This document shows, piece by piece, positions 1 through 5,989 of a stretch of DNA of 13,554 nt. The position numbers and the translations under genes were made by a program. This stretch comes from DAOTTW01 sp034437615 (GTDB lineage: Bacteria > Chloroflexota > Anaerolineae > Aggregatilineales > Phototrophicaceae), in NCBI GenBank assembly GCA_034437615.1, contig DAOTTW010000374.1, forward strand, positions 1-13,554. The letters are read 5' to 3'. Each line of letters opens with the position of its first letter. The first letter of the stretch is position 1. Below the pieces are notes generated by a model. That model did not search any database. It worked only from the letters and a program-made list of their open reading frames with translations, and was not told the DNA's origin.

Positions 1-19
1 TGGCGGCTGACGCCGCCCC

Positions 20-85
20 GGACACCCCATTGGGTGTCCCTACGATTCACAGCGGTTGTGTAGGGACGTGCAATGGCACGTCCGC
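20..85. repeat. Composite three-hairpin repeat, copy 1
   Basis: Three consecutive inverted repeats are visible: ggacaccc/gggtgtcc (20-27 with 32-39), ccctac/gtaggg (38-43 with 60-65) and ggacgtgc/gcacgtcc (64-71 with 76-83). The middle segment, ctacgattcacagcggttgt, recurs with few changes in the copy at 269-334, while the outer hairpin arms differ in sequence but keep their pairing. That is the behaviour of a REP-like structured intergenic repeat. Function is unknown. Confidence 0.65.
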
Positions 86-112
86 CGAAATACCTACCCC
101 TGTAAACTCAAT

Positions 113-207
113 CCCCCTCTCCCGACCGCCGCTACGCAGCTAGGAGAGGGGGAAGCAGACTGCTAGAAGCCCCTCTCCCAGTGCCAAAGGCACGTTTGGG
201 AGAGGGG
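113..207. repeat. Pair of ccctctccc-type hairpin repeats
   Basis: Hairpin one pairs ccccctctcc (113-122) with ggagaggggg (143-152). Hairpin two pairs cccctctccca (170-180) with tgggagagggg (197-207) and has an inner stem gtgcc/ggcac (181-185 with 189-193) around an AAA loop. A related hairpin recurs at the far right of the window (13321-13352), so this is a dispersed repeat family. It is probably not a simple terminator, since no T-run follows. Confidence 0.6.
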
Positions 208-260
208 TTTGGGGTGAGGGCTGAGTAGTTACGTGTTTGGGGTGAGGGCTGAGTAGTTAC
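207..260. repeat. Tandem 28-base duplication
   Basis: A 26-base identical segment beginning gtttggggtgag and ending gagtagttac occurs at 207-232 and again at 235-260, giving a period of 28 bases with two spacer bases. The end of the unit, ctgagtagt-t/c-acc, also appears at 5948-5960 beside another hairpin repeat. This suggests a duplicated piece of the same repeat family. Confidence 0.75.
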
Positions 261-268
261 CCCAGCCC

Positions 269-334
269 GGACGCCAAGAATGGCGTCCCTACGCTTCACA
301 GTGGTCATGTAGGGGCGCGGCTTGCTACGTCCGC
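269..334. repeat. Composite three-hairpin repeat, copy 2
   Basis: The first hairpin pairs ggacgcca (269-276) with tggcgtcc (281-288). A ccctac/gtaggg stem follows (287-292 with 309-314), around a segment close to that of copy 1 (ctacgcttcacagtggtcat). The third part, ggggcgcggcttgctacgtcc, is less regular. Its first hairpin sequence, cggacgccaagaatggc, also occurs on the minus strand near 9704-9722, showing that the arms are shared between loci. Confidence 0.65.
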
Positions 335-410
335 TATGAAAAACGCACGACCACGCTATTGTGTGATGCTACCGTCAGCCGCATTGCAGGCTTATCTCCG
401 CCGTGCTCTA

Positions 411-1064
411 CTAGGTCGTAATCACCAGCAGGCCACCCGTCATGCCGACCACCGCCACCACAAAGACCATGCCAGCCACCGCCCACACCAGCAAACGCAT
501 GAATATATCCACCGCGCTCTGGCCACCACGCAGCGCATACAACAGCCCCATACCCAGCAGCACCACCGCGAAGGCCGCTGGTATCACGGGGTACGTGTCT
601 GCGGTCAGTGGAATTTCACCGAAGCGCGTCATAGAGCCAGCCCACGCCTCGGCGTCTGCAAAGCTTGGGATGAGCGAAGCCAGCAGCAAAAAGGCCACCA
701 GCAGCGCCAGATACAACCAGATGCGGCCCGGCGTTCGGCGGCTGCCCGCCGCAGGGCCTTGATTGGTGTCGGGTTCGGTGCGGGCGCGGGATGCCGCACG
801 CAGGTAGTGCTCTGGTACGGGGGCCGCCTGTGCACGCCGTACCCGCACGGAATCCAGCACGCTTTCGATGGCCACCTGAAATTTCTTGAGCGTTTCGCCC
901 GTTGCAGACGAATTCTTGAGGGCATCGCTGATGCGGTAGGCCAGTTCTTCGGCTTCGTCAAGTTGGCCCGACTCGGCTAGTTCCTGCGCTTTGGCCAGCA
1001 TCCGCTGTGCTTTATCGCGTTGGCTGCCGCCAGATTGGGATGCATCGCGCTGTTGGGTTGCCAT
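411..1064 (-). CDS. Three-pass membrane protein with helical cytoplasmic N-terminus, unknown function
   Basis: The protein has 217 residues from the ATG at 1064. I chose this start because AAAGGA lies about 10 bases upstream; an upstream in-frame extension to 1121 has less support. Residues 16-47 are charged and probably helical (KAQRMLAKAQELAESGQ). A basic, Pro/Arg-rich linker follows, then three hydrophobic segments at about 115-133, 159-178 and 193-216, so it is likely an inner-membrane protein. I do not recognise a family and see no catalytic motif. It diverges from the secreted SH3-like gene at 1235 across a 170-base spacer. The charged helix could be a protein-interaction surface, but that is a guess. 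Confidence 0.75.
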   Translation of the reverse strand: MATQQRDASQSGGSQRDKAQRMLAKAQELAESGQLDEAEELAYRISDALKNSSATGETLKKFQVAIESVLDSVRVRRAQAAPVPEHYLRAASRARTEPDTNQGPAAGSRRTPGRIWLYLALLVAFLLLASLIPSFADAEAWAGSMTRFGEIPLTADTYPVIPAAFAVVLLGMGLLYALRGGQSAVDIFMRLLVWAVAGMVFVVAVVGMTGGLLVITT

Positions 1065-1108
1065 AAGTGTGTCATCCTTTTGATAATCGGCATAAAACCA
1101 CGACATTG

Positions 1109-1114
1109 TATAAT
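1109..1114 (+). promoter_or_regulatory. Possible -10 box upstream of SH3-like gene
   Basis: A perfect TATAAT lies in the divergent spacer between the minus-strand membrane protein gene and the SH3-like gene. No convincing -35 element is seen 16-18 bases upstream, and the implied leader would be about 115 bases, so support is limited. Confidence 0.3.
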
Positions 1115-1234
1115 AGGACAATTGTCACCCTAGACGCCGAATCGCGCAAGTATTTGGTCTGACGTATAGCCTGTAACTGTGCGACAATATGCCCATCAGC
1201 TATCTAACTGCTACACAAACGGAGCCACATCGTA

Positions 1235-2626
1235 ATGCGAAAACCAGCCCTTACCAGCCTGATACTTGCTGCTGTCTTGCTGCTGGCGTGGCCGCTGCTG
1301 GCACAGCCAGCCGAGCGCGAGACCTACACGCTGCCCGGTGGCTATAGTGTACAGGCACCCGCCGACCTGCAAGCAGGCGCACAAGCGGGTACGCTCATCG
1401 GCACGCCCTACAGCTTTACGCTTTATACACCCGACGACATCATCCGCCTGTTGGACGCCAGCGCACCGCAGCAGATCGGGCCATTGCTGCTGGCGCTGCT
1501 AGAGCGCATCGGTGAGCAGGCGCTGGCCGATACGCTGTTCACGCTGCGCGTCGATGGCTTTGACGCCGCCGCCGCCAGCCTGCAAGCAGACGCCAGCGCC
1601 GCCGCCTATGCCTTCCTGATCGAAGCAGAAGCCATGCCCGCTGGCTATACGCTGGTGACCGTGCGCAGCAGCACGCCCGAAGCCGCCAGCCAAGCCTTGC
1701 TCACAGCGCGGGATGTGGCCCTGTCGCTGCGTAACGACCCGAACGCCCCACAGAGTACCGCAATGGCCGCCTCAGCCACGTCAACGCCGGGCAACCGCCC
1801 ACCGCCGAGTGTGCCGGATAGCAGCACGTTTACGCCCACACCCGGCGCACGTCCCTCAGCACCCATAGGGGCCGAGTCGGATCTGCTGGATGCCCTGCGT
1901 ATGGCCAGCGCCGAAGAACGCTGTGTGGCCTTCACGAATGAGCGGGATAGCGTGTTGCTGCGTACCGGACCTGGCTTTAACCGCACGGCGTTTATCTTCA
2001 TGCCAGCCGGGTCACGTTTGCCCGTCGTCGGCAGCGCCACAACGGAGCGCGGCAGATGGTATCGCGTGGTCGGCATTGACGCCGACCTGACGACGCTGTG
2101 GGTGCCTGCGGAGGCGATCAACACCAGTGGCCCCTGCGCCGATCTGCCTGTGCTGGTGCCGCCGCCTGTCTTGCCGGATATCGCGCCCGGCGACCCCAAC
2201 GGCGGGCGGCCCGATTTTCTGTTTATACGCGGCGTCTATGCGCATCAGGCAGCCGCCACACTGACCGTAACCTGTGATAATGGCGCACGCCTGCGCGTGA
2301 ACGCGGCGGCGCTGGCAGCGCTGGGGCTGGATGGGCTGCAACGGGCGCGTTATGGGCGCTCTGCGGATGGGGCGCGTATGAGTGTGCTGGAGCCGAGCAT
2401 CGGGCGTGTGCCCTTCGTGCCGGGGCTGGGCTATCAGGTGCCGTTGCAGGTCTCGCCGGATGCGGTGCCGGGGTTCGTGGCTGGCCTGCTGACGCTATCC
2501 CCGACGGCACCCGATGCGCTAGCGGGCCGCTATGCCTATGAGCGCATGTTGCCGCTGAATGGCGAGACCCGCTGCATCTTTGAAGCAGGTGTCGGCGCAC
2601 CCTTGCTTGAGGCGGATGCATCGTAA
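1235..2626 (+). CDS. Secreted SH3-like domain protein with four cysteines
   Basis: The protein has 463 residues and starts at an ATG with GGAG about 10 bases upstream. Residues 1-23 form a signal peptide (MRK, hydrophobic core, cleavage near LLAQ). No lipobox cysteine is present, so export to a soluble or surface location is likely. Residues 30-165 form an alpha/beta region I do not recognise. Residues 170-215 are a low-complexity Pro/Thr/Ser linker. Residues 227-301 look like a bacterial SH3 domain (SVLLRTGPGFNRTAF, then G-WYRV, then LWVPAEAI). Residues 325-455 form a beta-rich C-terminal domain. There are exactly four cysteines (C230, C301, C347, C447). The first two bracket the SH3-like domain, which suggests disulfides outside the cytoplasm. 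Bacterial SH3 domains often bind cell-wall or extracellular ligands; the ligand here is unknown. The next gene downstream is another secreted protein on the same strand. Confidence 0.8.
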   Translation: MRKPALTSLILAAVLLLAWPLLAQPAERETYTLPGGYSVQAPADLQAGAQAGTLIGTPYSFTLYTPDDIIRLLDASAPQQIGPLLLALLERIGEQALADTLFTLRVDGFDAAAASLQADASAAAYAFLIEAEAMPAGYTLVTVRSSTPEAASQALLTARDVALSLRNDPNAPQSTAMAASATSTPGNRPPPSVPDSSTFTPTPGARPSAPIGAESDLLDALRMASAEERCVAFTNERDSVLLRTGPGFNRTAFIFMPAGSRLPVVGSATTERGRWYRVVGIDADLTTLWVPAEAINTSGPCADLPVLVPPPVLPDIAPGDPNGGRPDFLFIRGVYAHQAAATLTVTCDNGARLRVNAAALAALGLDGLQRARYGRSADGARMSVLEPSIGRVPFVPGLGYQVPLQVSPDAVPGFVAGLLTLSPTAPDALAGRYAYERMLPLNGETRCIFEAGVGAPLLEADAS

Positions 2627-2726
2627 CGGTTCAGCGCAATAACGTTTGTTATGTGCGTAGAGGCACGGGTAGCACAAGCATTTAGATATTTTTACAAGTC
2701 GTCACGTCCAGATGACTTTAGGGCTA

Positions 2727-2735
2727 TGCTACAAT
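2727..2735 (+). promoter_or_regulatory. Extended -10 promoter before PD40 protein gene
   Basis: TG-C-TACAAT matches the extended -10 pattern (TGnTATAAT) with one change. It lies about 57 bases before the ATG at 2792, in the 165-base spacer after the SH3-like gene. No -35 match is apparent, which is tolerated in extended -10 promoters. This suggests that the propeller gene is transcribed separately. Confidence 0.4.
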
Positions 2736-2791
2736 AAAGCGTATTAAGCGTGTCTCTACATGAATTTGCATCTTATTCACGGAGATTTATT

Positions 2792-4285
2792 ATGGCAGCA
2801 CGAGGTAATCTGATCACATGGCTGGCGCTGACCCTGCTCGGCGGCCTGCTGCTCGCATGGCCGACAAGCGCACAACAGGACGCCGTGCCCGACCGCATCT
2901 TATTTGTGGGCAATTTTGAGGGCGACGACTACGAGGTGTACATCGGGGATATTGCCAACCTGCGGATGCGTGCCATCACCGACGACGCCACCGACCAGAC
3001 CGCCGCCCGTTGGTCGCCAGATGGCACGAAGATACTGTATCGCAGCAGCGCCAGCGCTGGCGGCAACGACTTCGCGGCGGCGTTCGGCAGCAGCAGCGAC
3101 AGCCAGAGCCAACTCGTGCTCGTGGATGCTGATGGCAGCAACCCGCGTGTGCTGGCCGAAGGCGTGGCGGCAGCGCCGCTCTTTAGCTTTTCGCCGGATG
3201 GCCAGCGCATCGCCTACGTCACCGAGACAGGCGGCGCGATGCGCAGCGCAGGCCAGCTAACCATCATCGACTTAGACGGCAACCTGCAACTGCAAGCCGC
3301 CGCGCCTGCTGGCGCTCCAGCGCTGTTGTGGTCGTCGGATGGGGCGCGACTGCTGTATAGCTCGTTCGCGCTGGAAAACACATCCGGTATGGCCATGATG
3401 ACCAGCAACAGCAGCACCCGCCCCACCCTGGCCGCGCTGGACATCGCCACAGGTGAGGAGACGGAGCTAACGCGCCTGCCGCAACAGAGCACCGTGCGCG
3501 GCATGACCATTTCGCCCGATGGCGAGACGCTCTATTTCATCCAGCGCACCCCACTAGAGGATGCAGCAATTCCGCGCCTGACGTTGCGCAGCTACGACCT
3601 GAACAGCGCCGACGCGGATGCGGTTGTTGACCTGTACGAATTTGCGCAGGGCGACACAGAGCCGATGGTGTGGCAGGATGTCGTGGGGATGAGCGCCGCG
3701 CCGGATGGCGACAGGCTGGCGCTTCAGCTAGAGACGCGGGTGCCCGTCGATACGGATGTGTTCATCTACAGCCTGAGCGCGGGCACGCTGAGCGAGGTGC
3801 CGATTTACGACCCGCTGCTGCGCTACGCGATCAACCCCGGCGATCTATCCGAGATTAACCTGGGCGTGCTGAGCCGTGACCGCCTGCTTGAACTGCTGGT
3901 CGAGGCCGCTGACAACCCGCTCGCGCTGGCCTCTGCGGTGCGTGATCTGTTCCAGACCGAAACCAACGCGGTTATCACCGGGCAGACGCTCGTCAGCGCT
4001 TTTGTGCCCGCCGACCAACTGGCCAGCCTGCCGCCGGAATTGACGGCTGTGGCGCTGCGTGACCTGACGGCTGAACAGAGCATCGCGATTTTACGCAGCA
4101 GCGCCACGCAGGGTTTCATGGTGGAGCAGGTGATGCGTGTGCTCAAGCCGGAGTATGCCAGCGCCCAGATGCCGCATTTCTTCCCCCTACCCCTGAGCGA
4201 CATCGAAGCCGCGTATCGCAACACAGCCGACACGGGCAACACCGAGGATTACCCGCTCAGCATGTTGTATGGGCAGGTGCGCTAG
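2792..4285 (+). CDS. Secreted WD40-like (PD40, TolB-type) beta-propeller protein
   Basis: The protein has 497 residues from the ATG at 2792, which has GGAG 7 bases upstream; a GTG at 2750 in frame lacks such support. Residues 1-28 are a signal peptide (hydrophobic LALTLLGGLLLAW, then TSAQQ). Five PD40-type blades are marked by WSPDG (74-78), FSPDG (133-137), WSSDG (180-184), ISPDG (240-244) and AAPDG (302-306), each followed by a short beta strand such as KILYRS or RIAYVTE. Residues from about 345 to 497 form a mostly helical C-terminal extension with no recognised domain. PD40 propellers resemble TolB and usually act as interaction scaffolds outside the cytoplasm; no enzyme motif is visible. 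Its stop overlaps the stop of the convergent LivF-type gene by a few bases. Confidence 0.85.
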   Translation: MAARGNLITWLALTLLGGLLLAWPTSAQQDAVPDRILFVGNFEGDDYEVYIGDIANLRMRAITDDATDQTAARWSPDGTKILYRSSASAGGNDFAAAFGSSSDSQSQLVLVDADGSNPRVLAEGVAAAPLFSFSPDGQRIAYVTETGGAMRSAGQLTIIDLDGNLQLQAAAPAGAPALLWSSDGARLLYSSFALENTSGMAMMTSNSSTRPTLAALDIATGEETELTRLPQQSTVRGMTISPDGETLYFIQRTPLEDAAIPRLTLRSYDLNSADADAVVDLYEFAQGDTEPMVWQDVVGMSAAPDGDRLALQLETRVPVDTDVFIYSLSAGTLSEVPIYDPLLRYAINPGDLSEINLGVLSRDRLLELLVEAADNPLALASAVRDLFQTETNAVITGQTLVSAFVPADQLASLPPELTAVALRDLTAEQSIAILRSSATQGFMVEQVMRVLKPEYASAQMPHFFPLPLSDIEAAYRNTADTGNTEDYPLSMLYGQVR

Positions 4286-4995
4286 GCCCAGAATGCCTTC
4301 TCCAAATCTTCAAAGTCGCTGGCCGGGCCGTCGAATTTGTTGCGGCCCAGTTCCAGCACATACACATAATCCGCGATCTTCAGCGCCTCGCGAATTTCCT
4401 GATCCACCAGCAGGATCGTCAGCCCGTCGTCGTCGCGCAGGCGCACCAACATGCGATAGACCTCTTCGCTCAGCAGCTTGGCCAGCCCTGCCGTCGGCTC
4501 GTCCACGAGGATCAGCTTCGGGTCGGTCATCAGGGTACGCGCAATCTCCACCATGCGCTGCTGCCCGCCGGAAAGCTCGCCTGCTTTGCTCTCGCGCCGC
4601 TCGCGCAAGATCGGGAAGCGCTCGTAATTCTCTTCCAGCTTGTGTTGGATGCGGGCCTTGTCGCGGCGGTAGGTCCACGCGCCCATCTTCATATTTTCTT
4701 CGACGCTCATATACTGAAAGACGCCCGGTTGCTGCGGAATGTAGCTGACGCCGTTGCGGATTTGCTGGTGAGGCTGCTGCCCGGTGATGTCCTTGCCGTC
4801 GAATTGCACCCTGCCGCGTTGCGGCTTCAGAAAGCCGTAAATGGCCTTCAGCAGCGTGCTTTTGCCGACGCCGTTGCTGCCGAGGATGGTGGTTATCTTG
4901 CCAGCTTCGGCTTGTAGGCTGATGCCCTGTAGGATGTGCAGGTCGGCGTAGTAGCCGACGTATAGATCGTTAATTTGCAAGATTGCGCTGCTCAT
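4282..4995 (-). CDS. livF: LivF-type ABC transporter ATP-binding protein
   Basis: The protein has 237 residues, the usual LivF length. This ATPase subunit energises uptake of branched-chain amino acids or related amides together with LivG, LivH, LivM and a binding protein. Walker A is GSNGVGKST (39-47), the Q-loop lies in SYIPQQPGVF, the ABC signature is LSGGQ (141-145) and Walker B is LILVDEP (161-167). The histidine-switch position reads LLVDQE, close to the LLVEQ form typical of LivF, where Q replaces H. The start ATG has GGGA about 9 bases upstream. No other liv gene is nearby: the downstream neighbour is convergent and the upstream neighbour is a pyrophosphatase. The partner subunits must lie elsewhere, or the specificity differs (for example urea or amide uptake). 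Confidence 0.88.
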   Translation of the reverse strand: MSSAILQINDLYVGYYADLHILQGISLQAEAGKITTILGSNGVGKSTLLKAIYGFLKPQRGRVQFDGKDITGQQPHQQIRNGVSYIPQQPGVFQYMSVEENMKMGAWTYRRDKARIQHKLEENYERFPILRERRESKAGELSGGQQRMVEIARTLMTDPKLILVDEPTAGLAKLLSEEVYRMLVRLRDDDGLTILLVDQEIREALKIADYVYVLELGRNKFDGPASDFEDLEKAFWA

Positions 4996-5083
4996 GCGGC
5001 GTTGTCCCGATGGGTTAAGGTCTGGTTATTTGCATAGCCAGAGTATAACACCGGGCGCGTGTGAATTGCGAAACGTCTGTAGG

Positions 5084-5103
5084 GGCGCAATGCATTGCGC
5101 CCT
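5084..5103. repeat. Perfect 20-base palindrome between livF and ppa
   Basis: The arms gggcgcaatg and cattgcgccc are exact reverse complements with no loop. The flanks (gtag before, taag after) resemble the hairpin repeat family at the left edge (tagggrcg...cgtcc). No T-run follows on either strand, so it is more likely a dispersed repeat than an intrinsic terminator. Confidence 0.6.
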
Positions 5104-5142
5104 AAGCATTACGATCTATGTCTGTATCCCCGACGTAATCCC

Positions 5143-5730
5143 CTATTCCGGGCTTTGCGTCGTCGGCATCTGCTCAATGGCGGCTTCGCTCAGTGTGGGC
5201 AGAATCTCTTTTTTGTAGAGGTCAATCGAAAATTCAATCGTCTCTTTCGCGCCAGCAGCGCCCGTCCAGCCTTCGTTGCGGATCGTCGTGCCCTCCAAAT
5301 CCTTGTAAGTGGTGAAGAAGTGGCCGACCTCCGTCGGGAAGTGCTGCGGGATGTCGCGAATATCGAAGTAGCCGTTGTAGTGCGGGTCCGTCGCGGGCAC
5401 CGCCAGAATCTTGAAATCGCGCTCGCCACCGTCGATCATCTTGTACATGCCGATGGGCCGCACTTCGACAATGCAGCCGGGGAAAGTCGGCGCTTGCATC
5501 ATCACCAGCACGTCCAGCGGGTCGCCATCGTCATAGTAGGTCTGTGGGAAGAAGCCGTAATCGCCGGGGTAGTGCAACGGCGAGTACAGGACGCGGTTCA
5601 GGCGAATCGCGCCGAAATCCTTATCGTATTCGTATTTGTTGCGCGTGCCCTTTGGCACTTCGATCACCGCAAACATACGGTCGGGCGGTTGTGGGCCAGC
5701 AGGCAATTTGTGCCACATGTGCAGCGTCAT
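5143..5730 (-). CDS. ppa: Family I inorganic pyrophosphatase
   Basis: The 195-residue cytoplasmic enzyme hydrolyses pyrophosphate to two phosphates, pulling nucleic acid and activation reactions forward. The family signature DGDPLDV is at 68-74, giving metal ligands D68, D70 and D73, equivalent to E. coli D65, D67 and D70. The second metal-binding acidic pair is D100 and D105 in MIDGGERDFKILAVP. The substrate-binding K-Y-E pattern is at NKYEYDKD, and YPGDYGFFPQT (54-64) is also typical. The length suits a prokaryotic hexameric type. The start at 5730 has AAGGA about 8 bases upstream. The livF gene lies 147 bases downstream on the same strand, with a palindrome between them, so co-transcription is possible but not shown. 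Confidence 0.97.
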   Translation of the reverse strand: MTLHMWHKLPAGPQPPDRMFAVIEVPKGTRNKYEYDKDFGAIRLNRVLYSPLHYPGDYGFFPQTYYDDGDPLDVLVMMQAPTFPGCIVEVRPIGMYKMIDGGERDFKILAVPATDPHYNGYFDIRDIPQHFPTEVGHFFTTYKDLEGTTIRNEGWTGAAGAKETIEFSIDLYKKEILPTLSEAAIEQMPTTQSPE

Positions 5731-5989
5731 AGGCGTTTTCCTTCGTATTTGTATTTATATCTGTGTGCAAGTGTGCATGTGTGTGCGTTGCAGTGGTGCG
5801 CTGTCGTATCGTTCATATCATAGGCGCATCGGATGATTTTCGCGCTCAGATTGCGGGGGTTCTCATGCGCTGTTAGGGGTTTTATAGGCTGGCGTTCATG
5901 CGGAGCCGGACGTTTTAACGTCTGGCGACTAAGAATGGGACACGTACCTGAGTAGTCACCCTATCTGACTCAACGGAATTATAGCACGC
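5731..5989. other. Spacer with TG-rich stretch and hairpin repeat
   Basis: This is the upstream region of ppa. Near 5754-5759 the minus strand reads TATAAA, a possible -10 box about 24 bases before the start codon, but without a clear -35. A TG-rich run spans about 5761-5785. A short inverted repeat, gacgtt-tt-aacgtc, sits at 5909-5922. It is followed by ctaagaatgg and ctgagtagtcacc, which are similar to pieces of the left-edge repeats. Confidence 0.4.

Larger units (their letters stand above)
1..335. other. Gene-free left edge filled with hairpin repeats
   Basis: I see no convincing coding region here. The stretch is almost wholly made of inverted repeats, listed separately: a composite three-hairpin element present twice, two hairpins built on ccctctcc/ggagaggg arms, and a short tandem duplication. 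It lies downstream of the minus-strand membrane protein gene that ends at 411, so some hairpins could act as transcription ends, but none is followed by a clear T-run. Confidence 0.7.

Noticed and set aside
1..335. Possible CRISPR array at the repeat-rich left edge
   Set aside because: The repeats differ in length and spacing and are hairpins of different arm sequence; there are no regular spacers or cas genes.
336..980. A 214-codon plus-strand open frame
   Set aside because: It overlaps the minus-strand membrane protein gene, lacks a ribosome site and has low-complexity His/Gln/Arg composition.
5084..5103. Intrinsic terminator after ppa
   Set aside because: The palindrome has no loop and no following T-run on either strand, and its flanks match the dispersed repeat family.
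5095..5823. A 242-codon plus-strand open frame
   Set aside because: It is antisense to the clearly identified pyrophosphatase and has no recognisable features.
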